From Rhipidocladum racemiflorum (lineage: Eukaryota > Streptophyta > Magnoliopsida > Poales > Poaceae), in contig CM070580.1 in NCBI GenBank assembly GCA_036346355.1, positions 28,625,374 to 28,689,373 on the forward strand: a stretch of 64,000 nt of DNA, given 5' to 3'. The notes under the pieces are model-generated. The model worked only from the letters and a program-made list of their open reading frames with translations, did no database searches and had not been told where the DNA came from. Every line of letters starts with the position of its first letter. Within the stretch, counting starts at the first letter, position 1. Made by a program: the position numbers and the translations under genes. Shown piece after piece: positions 11,601 through 22,695 of this stretch.

Positions 11601-12450
11601 TAAACGCATTCGTATAATCAACAGACTTAGCAAACATAGCCATACATTCAACAAATGGACAGATCGACATAGCAGTATTTAACATGTCAGTTGGAAAATC
11701 TGAAAAAGCACTGAGTAAACGCATTCGTATAATCAACAGACTTAGCAAACATAGCCATAAATTCGACAAATGGACAGATCGACATAGCAGTATGCACAAA
11801 GAACGAAGTCTCTGGTGGGATGCTAGCAATGGATAGCAGCGATTCGATGATGGCAAACAGCTGGCCAAAATGAGCCGGGAAGATGATGGCGTGCAGGAGA
11901 AGGAAGCGCAAGCCGCCCAATCTCACGCCAAAACGACGCGCGCGCGCGATTGGCTGAGCGGCGCGGCAAACCCGGAGAGACGAGCCTACCAGATCACCGG
12001 TTGAGGATAGATCGACTGTGGTGGCTCGGTTTAAGGAGCTGAGGCAGGATGGGGCGAGGGGAATGCAACAGCGGGCAAGCGGAGGAGGCGAGGAGACAGC
12101 CGGTGATGGCGGGAGGGGCGGCGAAGGGGGCGACGGGGAGGGCGAGAGGCGGAGCGGGAGTGGAGACAAGGGTGAGGGCGGCGCGAGTGAGGGAGCAGGA
12201 GGAGAAGGGCAAGCTCCACGATGTTTCGGCTGGCGGCGGTGGCGCGGCCTCGAGGGCTCCGGAATAGCGCGGATGGCGGCGATGAGGTAGGCGACGCAGG
12301 AGCACGGGGAGCGCAGGCGCCAGGCGGAGACAGCGGGCGTGCAGCGCGTGTGAGGCAGAGGAGGAAACGGAAAGCTCGAGAAGAAAGCGAGGTGGACCGG
12401 GAAGGCAAACACAAGCGAAATCTACCGAGGGGCTAATCGCATGGAAGGAC
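8650..12450 (-). CDS. Putative multi-exon gene of unknown function
   Basis: Not recognised. Several minus-strand blocks look like exons with GT-AG borders. 11162-11068 is an open segment reading DLFSSPKK at its end. 10919-10807 starts MFRLQEEVKYDLHS, ends before GTAAC, and continues the same phase. About 10220-10085 begins after CTTCTACTAG and encodes a highly charged, coiled-coil-like stretch (KEENERKNSVAIEKAESIKQ). About 9350-9330 encodes KIGKLEKE before GTTAGT. A last open block at about 8815-8675 contains DSISSDKKGGTILPRPSASF and a stop. A GC-rich promoter-like region lies at 12000-12450. Exon linkage is inferred. The gene could be a coiled-coil protein, a pseudogene or a transposon-captured fragment. 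Confidence 0.3.
11577..11793. repeat. 115-bp tandem duplication
   Basis: Two adjacent copies starting TGGAAAATCTGAAAAAGCAC at 11577 and 11692, with only a few substitutions. They lie inside the putative gene at 8.65-12.45 kb. On the minus strand each copy is open and reads SICPFVEFMAMFAKSVDYTN, with small differences. Confidence 0.8.
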
Positions 12451-12950
12451 ACGTGGGTACCGGGACCTTGCAGGAATCCTTCCGAAAGTGTTTTATGGAG
12501 TATTTTACGGAGGCTTCATGACCTTACGGAGTTACAAGTGAAAAAATGCCAGCAAGCTGTAAGTTGCTTTATTTGTTGTGAAAGTTGTAGTTGGTTATCG
12601 TGCTCATTCTTAAGACTCAGCAACCAAGAGGTCATGTGATGAAATACAAAAAAAAAAAGCACATTTAACCAGTAGTTAGTGAGACTCGAACGGTGTTTAT
12701 TATTTGTTAGCCAAGAAACAGTTACATATCAATTGGACCAGCCGCTTGTTGGTAAGTTACATTTTCTGTAACAATTTTGTGCTAACATGTTCTTCTTTTC
12801 CCCTAGGGTCACATGAGCTTTCCTTTCAGAAATATTTCTAGAAATTTTAAAAAAAAAAAATTAGAGGGCTGAAAAAGTGACGACCAACAGATTCGGTTGC
12901 TATTGGATGTGTCAGCACTGAACAATAGAAAGTATGCATTGTAATGGGAA
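12451..12950. other. Intergenic, nothing recognised
   Basis: AT-rich sequence upstream of the putative promoter. No gene, terminal repeat or conserved motif is supported. Confidence 0.3.
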
Positions 12951-12969
12951 CGACTAAGCCCAGTAGGCC

Positions 12970-14580
12970 AGTAGCCACTGACCATTAGTGGGATAACAGG
13001 CTACAACATTTGCCCGGAATGCACCTAGAAAATTTAGCATAGTCCACCTATTGAGGAACGTGGTATGCTACTTTAGCACAAATTAAAATTTCTATCGTAA
13101 AACCAAAAAAGCTACTCGCAAGAAGGGGATCATAGATCAATTACCACTAGACGCGCAGTTGCGGAATCCTTCGCACGTCGTTGTAGTGAATCGTTCTCGC
13201 CGCAGTCGTGGATCGTCCTCGCCTCGATCATGGATCGTCCTTGCCTCGGTCGTGGATCGTCCTCCCTCGGTTGCGAATCATCCTCACATGCCGCAGTCGC
13301 AGCAGCGTCACCATAGCAGTCCACACGTCCGGGGATGAGACGTCGTGCGTCGGTGTGTAAGCACCGGGTCGCTCGGCAAGGGCAACAAGAGGAGGTGGCT
13401 AGGGTTCTAGACGAAAAAGTCTATGTGGCGTCCACCCTTCTCCTCTCCTTATATAGCCACGTGACGAAACCCTAAGCCAGGGCCCATCAGCGCATTAAGC
13501 CCACAAGGTCCATTAATTACGGATCCAATCCGAATTAATGCGTCCCAGCCCGTTAAGTGTATGACCCTGTAGGTTCATGTGCATTGGGACATAGATGCGA
13601 AAAACCATTTTCTAATCCAATAGTCAGTAGCGGCTCTTTGCAGAGCATGCCAACTCCTAAACGCATATGATCAAAGTACTGATGTAATAATCCCTTTACC
13701 AAACTATATGAAGATCGAACTCAATGCGAGAAGCATGTCATCCTTTGACGGTTCAATCCATCTCTCGTATCCGTGATATATTAATAAATTGTGATTAACT
13801 TCTCAATCACAGCATGACCATGCACTTCCTTAGTCATATCACGAGTGGCCTAGACATATATCTCCGTTACACTGGAGTGGCAAATTACATATTAACTGCT
13901 TACTTCCCTCTGCATGTTTTATAGTAAATATGAAAGCTACCTTTATAACTATCCTATTAGGAAATAGTGTTTGGTAACCCCCAAGATAAACTATTACATA
14001 TGTAGGGAATGTGACAATCTCAGATCTAAGGATCATGCATCTACTATGTATGAGATACACTGATGACACATAATAATGTAACATTCTCGCAGTGTCTCAT
14101 TGTAGGTCTATCTAACCCATGTTCTTCAACATGTGTTCACAATGTATTGATGATATCTTCATATCATATGATCTATGACACATGATCATCGATCAGTACA
14201 TGTGCTGATCTATTCATCGTTATCCACTACGATAATATCCAATCAAAGATACTTACAGAATTATATCAATAAGTAAAGAGTTTTATAAGCAAGTCATATA
14301 CGTGTTGATCAATATAATAATATATATTCATTGGACCAATAATCATATTATTATTCATAAACATAATCATATTAAAATCATCTATATGACTACCTCAAGG
14401 ACATAACACTAACACCACCACTCTCAAGGAGTGCACAGCTGAACTGTATTTATCGGCAAGATAAAACAATTGTACTAATGCAATAGCAAGTCCAGCAGCT
14501 ACCTACCATTAGTGGCACACGGGTCATAGCCTACAACATTTGTCCTGAATGCACCTAAGAAACTTTTGCACAGTACCACT
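12970..14580. repeat. Dispersed repeat present on both sides of the copia LTR
   Basis: The segments at about 12970-13043 and 14495-14580 are diverged direct copies; both contain CCATTAGTGG, then CTACAACATTTG, then GAATGCACCTA. They flank the LTR at 13049-14414, so an older duplication surrounds the later insertion. Confidence 0.5.
13049..14414 (-). mobile_element. Probable Ty1-copia solo LTR
   Basis: On the minus strand it starts TGTTAGTGTTATGTCC at 14414, and its plus-strand left end is TATTGAGG (TG decayed to TA). A 5-bp duplication CCACC lies at 13044-13048 and 14415-14419. A minus-strand TATATAAGGAG promoter box is at about 13446-13456, and the AAACCCTA and GATCGTCC-rich leader that follows resembles copia LTR R/U5 regions. 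No gag or pol is present, so it is a solo LTR or a terminal-repeat-only derivative. Repeated GGATCGTCC words lie at 13195-13265. Confidence 0.55.
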
Positions 14581-14599
14581 CAGAACAAGTAATAGTTTA

Positions 14600-15484
14600 T
14601 CCGCAGACTTGAGCGTTTCCATATAAGAACGTGTGTGGTATAAGAGGGTAAATAGACCATAAGGGGGGGACCCAAAGATTTTGCCTGAGCCCTACATGTC
14701 CGTTGCAGCTCACATTAGCTTAAGACACCTTGAATCTTAACCAAAAGAAGATGATCATCACGAGCATATTCGAAAAACGGATAGGGCCTTTGGAATAACA
14801 CATCACCGGAAAAAGGCTTCAAACTTTGCCTTTTTTTTATCGCAGTGTAAACACAAGTGAAAATAGCCTTCTAGGCACACATAATCAATCTTGATGACCA
14901 GATGGCAGAGGCGATAAGTGATATTCAAACCGACTAAAATTGTTGACAAAACTCGGATAACTTTGTCGATCATGTACGCTCACAAGATACTATCCCTACA
15001 TATAACTACATGTATAATGTACTAATATTGCAATCCAACAATCTTACAGGACGAGAAATAGAAATGTGGCTGCAGGTAATTGAGAACTCCAGTGCTCCAC
15101 CTCCAAAAGGTAAACATGTCTGGCCACATGGCACTAGCTCAACAATTTTACTTTACTTAGTGCGTTTTACTCCCAGCATGCATACTCGGTATAAGAATGT
15201 ATGGAACCCAAGTAGTGATTAAACTCTTCTGACAAGTAGACTAGTAGCCGGTGATTCAAGAATTTGACCTGCAAAGGAGTACCGAAAATCAGTCAAATCC
15301 ATAAGAATCTGATTCACTTTTGCACATACCAATGTACAAATTCCTTTCATCATTTTTCTCTGTTTTATAAGGAGGAATAACAGATACTGTTTACCATGTG
15401 AGTGCATGGGGTAACTTTTCATCATGAGAGGAACAGAATCTCTCAAAAATAAGGAAAAAGAAGAGCGATCAAAACAAAACCTCG
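14600..15484. other. Downstream flank of SUFC
   Basis: AT-rich sequence that includes the 3' untranslated region of SUFC just below 15485. No other gene or repeat is supported. Confidence 0.3.
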
Positions 15485-18400
15485 CTATACAGGAGCGAAT
15501 GATTTGAAGCCATCCTTATCAATGTAGCTGGCTAGAGAGATGTCACCTGTTCTCACTATCTTGCCATTGCCCTGGAAGTAACCGATCAGAAGCATTATCA
15601 ACAATAATGCATGCCCTTCATTTAAGAAGTTTGAATGCATTGAAATACTCCCAGCACTGTTTCCATAATCTAAAAATTGGGGTGAAGAAAGGAACAAGGA
15701 TTGCCAAGATGCCAACAGCAACAATGGTTTAATTAGTGTGGTGATTATTTGAGTGAATTCATTCATGTTTGCTATATATTTTACAAACATTTGTGGTGCA
15801 GTTTCTTTTTCAAAAAGCGATGTGGGTTGAATGCTAGAGTAAGAAACATTTATGTTTGAAATGTTGATGCCATAGCTCTTCGGCTCCTGATCATTGACTA
15901 ACATCATAAATCCCATCAAAATTAGGACACAAGTTCAGCACTTTCTTTGGCACTACTCTATAAAGATGCACAAATACTAATAGATGTAATGATCAGCCAA
16001 TTACGAGACCAAAAGAAATGTAAATTGAAACAAAGTACATGAGTAAGTTAATTAAACGCATTTAAACAGATAAATTTACTATCAAGAACAATCACTCTAT
16101 AAAGGAGTGTATGGCAATGTGCCTTACCATGATGTGAACATAGCTCGGCTTAATAAGATCCAAAAGGCGTTGGTAATGTGTAATCATCAGAACACATTTT
16201 TGGGGTGTCAAGAGCCCATTCACTATATTAGCTACATCTTCAATTGCATCAACATCTAATCCTGAATCAATCTCATCGAGAAGAGCTAAATCAGCCTCAA
16301 CAACCTATAATTATAAATAAAGACCATAAATTAGACGTAGAAATTTATTGATAAAGTACATAACTAGATATATAAGACAAATTCTGATGCCCGATAAAAA
16401 TGTTCACAGAAGAATAATCTCAGAAAGAATATATGTTCTTACGCCTATGCAAGAAAACTTTGCTGATATTGTTTGGCACACATATATACCTAACAAGCCT
16501 CAACAAAACAAGGGCACTGCATAAAATAATACATATATAAGAGAACATGGAACTGTATATGAAGATTATCCTAATTTGAGGAAATAAAGTCCTAGTGAAT
16601 CTCAAATGCAAACACGACTGAATCTGGTCTTGGTATTAGATATACACTTCATGCAAGAAATTCGGAGCTAAAAATGTATGGAGACTCCAAAAGGCTGGCA
16701 GACAAATCTAGAAAGGATTTCATTGGATAGGAAAAAAAACATTAACTCAATAGTTAGTTATAGAAAAGAAGAGACTGTAGGTAAGCCAACAAATATCTTT
16801 TTCGGGAAAATTTTTTGCATGACACTGCAAATTTTCATGATCCCAGATATGTCATCCCTTGTCTAACTGACACGTGGGTATCTTTTTCAGGAAAAAAATT
16901 TTTGCATGACACTGCAAATTGCACAAGTCCCAAATATGCCATCCACCGTCTCACCGACATGTTAGTCAGACAAGGCATAGCATACCAGGATCGTGAAAAT
17001 TTGTAGTGGCAAATAAGGAATTGCCCCCTTAAGATCCTATATGTAATTAACTCCACTCTGCTTTGCGATGTTATACCTGTGATACGAAAAGTAAAAAAAG
17101 GAATTTTCAACCCAACTTAATGTTGAGATTAAAAGCACTGAAGTGTAATATTCGGGTCCTGTTTGGATACAAAGTACCTTTTGGATTTTTTAAGGAATAA
17201 CATGATTTCCAAAAAATGGCAATAGTATAAAATACTAAGAGGTTGGTAAACTTCTTACGTTGGTTTTTAAAACTGTGGTTTCACAAATACCATGGTATTT
17301 TTGGAGTTTTAACTAATCCACTCCTGACCCTTTTTTCCTTCTAAAATTGAGTTTTCTAATGATTCATCTCTACAGGAAGGTATGCTTCTCCATTTTATAT
17401 TTCTGCATACTGATGTCGTTGTTGACTCATGTGGGCATTGTTGCTACCATTTTTGGCTCCCAGATGCTGCATGCATACAGCCGGCCTACTGCCACTAGTC
17501 ATTGTTGCAGTCATGACGGATGTGCACCTTGCCCATAGCAGACGCAATCAATAAGGACCCATGCATTGCTGTCAAGGCGGCACGTCCAGTCACCGGCGGC
17601 CGCCTGCCATGGCTCGTCGCCTCACCTGGCTGGGGAAAGGCGGTCGCCTAGATGTTCCAGGCGTCGCCAAGCTGTCTTGGACGTGTTGATTAAGCGTGCT
17701 TGAGAAGCCATAAGGGCCTGCGACTCCCCAGATTTAGGCATACACCTCTCCCTCCAGTCCAACGCCTCTCCTCGCCAGCAGCCAAAATGTCAGAGCCTCC
17801 TCTCCCTAAAATTGCCAATGCCAGCGGAGATCCATCTAAGGATCCTGCACGAAAGGCTAAGTCTAATGATCCAGGATGGAAGTATGGATTTTGGCCAAAT
17901 TTGAGCAACAAGGATTTGGTGCAATGTTCCCTATGTGGCAAGCAAATGCGCTCGGGAATAAAAAGATTGAAGCAACATCTTGCCGCAGGGTTTGGAGATG
18001 TCTAAAAGTGCCCCAAGAAAACTACAACAATATTAGATATTGGTAGTAATGTTGCTATTTACTTGTTTAAGACGACTCATATTTGTTTCCCTGCTTAATT
18101 GTCATCTTGTTATGCTATTTATTTGCATCCGTACAAGGTATATATGTTTTATATATATGGTGATATACTGATATTGTTGGACTATTTTTGGTCACTTAAT
18201 CCTCGTCTAGGCGTCCAGGCGCTCAGCTGGCGCCTCGCCTCACCTTGTCGCCTTAACAACCATGGGCCCACGCATGGCCACCCCCACTATCGATGACTCC
18301 CCTTACATTTACGACTGCCATAGACAACAGTGCCTGTGGTCGCTGCTACTGTGGAGTTTACCAATGGCTGCTGTGGGTTGTCAGTGTGATCTCTGTTATC

Positions 18401-20999
18401 ATCGTCCTTTAGGAGTTTTGGTTAAAATCAAATCAGTCCAGTAAATCAAACAACCACTATTCTTCTTGAACCTATCACGAGATGGATTGATTGAACTCGT
18501 TGATTTGAAAGCGTCGAACAAGGTTTCTAATTTTTCAAAGTTGATGTGATGCATTATGATAGACTAGTGAGTTCAAAAATTTGCTAGTTCAGATTTCCTT
18601 CATAATTAATGACTGCTTGGCCTAACAGCTACTTTTTTTAACAAAATACTGTATTAAATACAGCAATACTCAAATACTCGTAATTTTGGTTAAAACTGCA
18701 AAAACTATGGTATATGAGAACTGTAGTATTTCATAGGTGATGCATGCAAAACTGTGGCATTTGAAATTTTGAATACTTTAGTATGTAAATGTTGTAACAA
18801 CCAAACTAAGCTGTCAGACAGATCCATAGTGATCTTACAGAAAGTTGCAATATCTCATTGCGCTTCCTTTCTCCACCACTAAACCCTTCATTTACATTGC
18901 GATCAAGCATCTTTGGCTCCATGTTCAAGGCCTCAACTATTGGTGTTACAACTGAATAAAACTGTATGATAAAGCAAAGATATGTCAGAGTTCCCTGCCA
19001 CTGGAAATAACACAAAACTACGAAATGATAAAAAAAAAAAAAGTAAATCCAGAAAATGTACATGTACCATCAAGTTCACTTTAGCTAGTTAACTAGAACT
19101 AGTTAACTAGAACAGTCTGCAAGAAAATGGAAAAGATCTATACTGGTGCAATTTAATCTGGAATAGAAAGCGCCATTTGAACTAAATAAAGAGAAGATAA
19201 ACAAAGTCAGTACTAGTTAACTAGAACAGTCTGCAAGAAAATGGAAAAGATCTATACTGGTGCAATTTAATCTGGAATAGAAAGCGCCATTTGAACTAAA
19301 TAAAGAGAAGATAAACAAAGTCAGTACTACGATTTGTCAACTTCTTTCCTGTTTTTCGTACAAGATAATGGTACAAAAGGTCATAGATGCAGATAGAGTT
19401 GCACTTATCTTAGAAACTAGGGAGCAATATACAACACCATATTATTCTCTTTGTATGTTGAAGTACGGAAATTTTGATGTCTTATACACTAACTGCAAAG
19501 TTCAAACCTCAAGAGGCTCCAATGCTGGGAGACCATTCTTCTCTCTGCGAGCATTTAATGCCATGAGCAGAAAATCAAAATTGCTCACTCCAGGAATATC
19601 AATAGGTGCTTGGAAACTCATAAAGAGGCCCGCAACAGCTCTTTCCTCTGGGTCCATGTCAACCAAGTTCTTACCCTTGAAAAGAATGGTACCACCAGTT
19701 ACCTCGTAATCTGGATGCCCAACAAGAACCTGCAACAAGATACAACAATCAATTGAATGTCAAGATACCAGAGCAACGAAGATGGTCAATTCCTCACGAT
19801 TTAATCAGGAAATCACCTGAGAGATGCAGACACGAGAAAGAAATTTTTCTTTGTTAAGCTGCACAATTGTCATAGCATAACTTATCAAAGCTTCCTAAAT
19901 ACTTAAGGAGTTGATGTCCACAAGCCTTTCAAGCTCATGCTCACAAGCAAGACTATCCTGACTGCACTTTTTAAGCTGGACCTAAACTTACAAGTAAGGC
20001 TACCCCAAAACATCTTGTATACATGCTACATTTGGTTGGGATTTTTTTTGGGAAAAAAAACAATGATGTTTCCTTTAGTAGGAACAGAATTTAAACCACT
20101 CGTTATATATTAGGTTTGCAACTTGCATGATGCGAAAACGTACTTGGTTGAATGGAATACAAAATTTAATTATAAAAATCCACAGAAAATTTGTAAACAA
20201 AATTTACTATCTCATGCGTGTCCAACTAAATTATAACACCAGCAGGGAATTTCGAAGCACATACTGGAGAAGCCACATGTAACTAAAATGGCAGCAATTA
20301 TTTATCGGAGCAATTTTTTATTGCAATAAGCAAGCACTACATTGATGATAATATATCGTGAAAATTAAATTGTATAAGAACGAAATTACAGGTGTAACAG
20401 TAAAGATTTCGGTCCTCTTGATCCTAGCAACATCACCTCCTCCATTAATTTTCCAGACGAATCGCACACAGGCACATAAACGAATGCAGGCAACGATTTA
20501 TTCCTATATCTCAGTAGTTTTGATTATAACAAGAAAAAAACAACTGAATGGAGCATAAGTACATCATTATTACCTTTGTGAGGGTGCTCTTGCCGGAGCC
20601 GTTCGTGCCCATGACCGCATGAATCTATGAACACACGCAGACAGAAACCAACACCAGTCAGCACCCCCAAACCTCACAGCTCAATTAAGCACTACACCAC
20701 AAGCCGCTAGCATCAACAGCAACACGAACCTCGCCTTCGCGGATGGTGAGGTCGACGCCGGTGAGGATCTGCACACCAGTCTCCTTCACGGAGGCGGTGA
20801 GACCGCTCACCTCGAGAAGCGGCCTCCCGGAGGACTCGGCCGCCCCCACGGCGCCGGAGGCCGCGGGCGAGCGGCGCCGCGGCCGCAAGGAGACGGACCT
20901 CGGGGGCAGATTGCGGCGGACGGGGTGGGATGAGGAACAGGAGAAGAGGTGCGAGGAGGAGAAGACGGCCGCCGCGGCGGCGGCGAAGGGCGGCGCCAT
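15485..20999 (-). CDS. SUFC: Plastid SufC ATPase (ABCI6/NAP7), 6 exons
   Basis: ATPase subunit of the plastid SufBCD scaffold that assembles Fe-S clusters. Six exons on the minus strand, all phase 0: 20999-20730, 20624-20574, 19729-19508, 18961-18839, 16304-16128 and 15571-15485. They give 309 residues with every junction GT-AG. The first ~60 residues are Ala/Ser/Arg-rich, a plastid transit peptide. Visible motifs are Walker A GTNGSGKST (about 96-104), Q-loop FMSFQ (about Q147), ABC signature GFSGGE (about 207-212), Walker B ALLDEID and the H-loop MITHY. The start is the first ATG before the transit-like stretch. Introns are AT-rich; intron 4 (16305-18838) carries a hAT fragment and intron 3 a 114-bp tandem duplication, neither damaging an exon. 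It appears intact. Confidence 0.95.
17577..18250 (+). mobile_element. hAT transposon remnant in SUFC intron 4
   Basis: The left end (about 17570) reads TCAAGGCGGCACG; the right end, read inverted from about 18255, reads TTAAGGCGACAAGG, an imperfect terminal inverted repeat of a common grass hAT type. Both ends contain clusters of CGCCTAGGCG-like subterminal words. Exact borders and target duplication are eroded. It encodes the BED fragment at 17787-18005. Confidence 0.55.
17787..18005 (+). pseudogene. hAT transposase N-terminal fragment (BED zinc finger)
   Basis: A 72-residue open frame. After a Pro/Ser-rich start it reads DPGWKYGFWPNLSNKD, then VQCSLCGKQM and IKRLKQHLA, the CxxC...H arrangement of a BED zinc finger that binds transposon ends. 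The frame stops after FGDV just before KCP-like residues, so the catalytic RNase H-like and dimerisation domains are absent. It lies in SUFC intron 4 on the opposite strand to the host gene. Confidence 0.75.
19098..19326. repeat. Exact 114-bp tandem duplication in SUFC intron 3
   Basis: Two directly adjacent, essentially identical copies beginning ACTAGTTAACTAGAACAG at 19098 and 19212. It lies in the intron between SUFC exons 3 and 4. The near-perfect identity implies a recent event or a collapsed or duplicated assembly artefact. Confidence 0.9.
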
Positions 21000-21204
21000 G
21001 GGGAGGTGAGGTGAGGCAGGAGGTGGTGGCGTGGTGCGCCTCCAGATGTTTCGCTCGTGGCGGCTTAGGATGACGGCGGCGGCGCCGTAGGCGGAGGGGT
21101 ATTTGGTGGTGTGCTCGATTGCTGTTATTCATGGAAAACCGTTTTAGATATTTACAAAAAAAAACCAGCTTTAGCCGTTTTTTGGTGTAGCATCAATTGG
21201 TCTA

Positions 21205-21400
21205 TGGATTATGAGGAACCGTAGATGTGTATGTACGGAAAATGGGGAACCGGCTAAGCTATATATGAAAAATGAGGAACCGGCAAAGCTAACAGTGGGA
21301 GCCTGGGAACCGGCCAAGGGCCATCAACGGCGTACGGGGAACCGGCCAAGGGCAGCTCCCTGCCGAGCGCAAGGGCCCGTCGCACGCACACATGGGGACT
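21205..21400. repeat. Short GGAACCGGC-repeat cluster
   Basis: The word GGAACCGGC followed by (T/A/C)AAG recurs at about 21246, 21276, 21306 and 21338 within 130 bases, spaced about 30 bp. It lies just upstream of a TATA box and may be a degenerate promoter-proximal tandem repeat. Confidence 0.5.
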
Positions 21401-21573
21401 CGGTTTTTGGACGATGCTCACGCTAATGCCCAACGACTTGACATCTCCTTTCGGCGTGGCTGCATGCATGTGCCCATTTGTTGCTTTCGGCCACCAACCA
21501 GGCAACGAAGTGACGGGAGGCAACAAAGTGACCGGGAATCTCCGTGATTAACGCAAATGGAGAACTGCCTGGC

Positions 21574-21582
21574 TATATAAAG
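21574..21582 (+). promoter_or_regulatory. TATA box upstream of tandem-exon locus
   Basis: TATATAAAG on the plus strand, followed from about 21625 to 21785 by six to seven copies of a GTGAAGTTCCATTCTCTGG-like word that would fall in the leader. A TTATGCAG acceptor-like site at 21823-21830 then precedes an open block, suggesting a plus-strand transcription unit running into 22.7-25.6 kb. Confidence 0.4.
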
Positions 21583-21624
21583 AGGAATGAGGGAACGAGA
21601 AAACGACATTTACGAGTGATTAGC

Positions 21625-21785
21625 GAGTGAAGTTGCATTCTCTGGCGAGCGTGAAGTTCCTCTGGCGAGCGCGAAGTTTCATCGAGTGTGAAGTTCCAGT
21701 GAGCTAGTGAAATTCCATTCTATGGCTACTCCAACTACGCGAAGTTCCATTCTCTAGTTATCGTGTGAAGTTCCATTCTCTGGTT
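21625..21785 (+). repeat. Degenerate GAAGTTCC leader repeats
   Basis: Repeated GCGAGCGTGAAGTTCC and GTGAAGTTCCATTCTCTGG words, about 20-40 bp apart, directly downstream of the TATA box at 21574. Confidence 0.6.
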
Positions 21786-21980
21786 ATCCCTAGTTAACTA
21801 TTAATTGAGCTTCTGTTTTGGTTATGCAGAGGAAATCACGGTACCAAGATAACCGAAGTCAGAATTGATATTCATCGTGAACTTGTTGCTGCCGCAATCA
21901 AGGTGCACATTACTAAAGTTTGATGCTTTGCATAATTAATGATATTTTTATTTCCGCGATCGTGTATTGCAAACTTAGTA

Positions 21981-22239
21981 CTCCCTTAGTTTGATAATTC
22001 CTGTCATTTTAGACTTGTTGTAAGCCAAAGTTTTGATATTTTATCTATATAGAACTTTCAAACTGTTTAGATTGGGCGCATAAGAATCATGTAGATAGAT
22101 TCGTCTCGAAAAGAACTTTCTTTATATTATAATTTTAATGCATTTTATAAATGCATTGCAATAGTTTTTGGCGGTCAAAGCTAAATTTTGGAGACCGTGT
22201 CAATGTCTAAAACGACAGGAAATATGAAACCGAAGGGAG
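21981..22239. mobile_element. Stowaway MITE
   Basis: CTCCCTTAGTTTG... to ...CGAAGGGAG with TA duplications at 21979-21980 and 22240-22241. Internal inverted words TGTCATTTTAGAC and GTCTAAAACGACAGG, and the length of 259 bp, fit grass Stowaway (Tc1/mariner) MITEs. It lies in the intron-like gap before the tandem exons. Confidence 0.9.
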
Positions 22240-22695
22240 TAGATATATCCTCGCATTCCATAAAAATTTGTGAATTAATCGTAACTCATAAAAATGTCTA
22301 TGTCTGTAAGAATATTAGAATGGAATAAAAAGTTAAACCAACTCTCCTTGCATAAAATGACAACCTCCTTTCGGGATTATAGTCTCTTCAGAGGTCAGGA
22401 CCTTCTTTCGAGCTTGCACTGGAACGTTGAACTGTCTCGGAGGGATGGATCCCCCGATGACAATTGGAATGTATTTATTTCGAACGATTATTCGCAGAAG
22501 CAAATGTTTTTATTTTTGGATGTAATCACTACTTGGACCCGAAAGGAGTTGACCTCCTTTCTGAACTAAATAACTCGAACCAAATGTAATTGCTTAATCT
22601 GACTTAAAAAATGGTGCATCGAACTTCTGGACCTTGGTAAGTTATTTTGGCTTATTACTTCTTTTGCTTTTTACTGATGTTTTTGCTTCGTGTAG

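Noticed and set aside
12018..12436. Overlapping GC-rich open frames on both strands
   Set aside because: Low-complexity Gly/Arg or Pro/Ser runs; more likely a promoter region.
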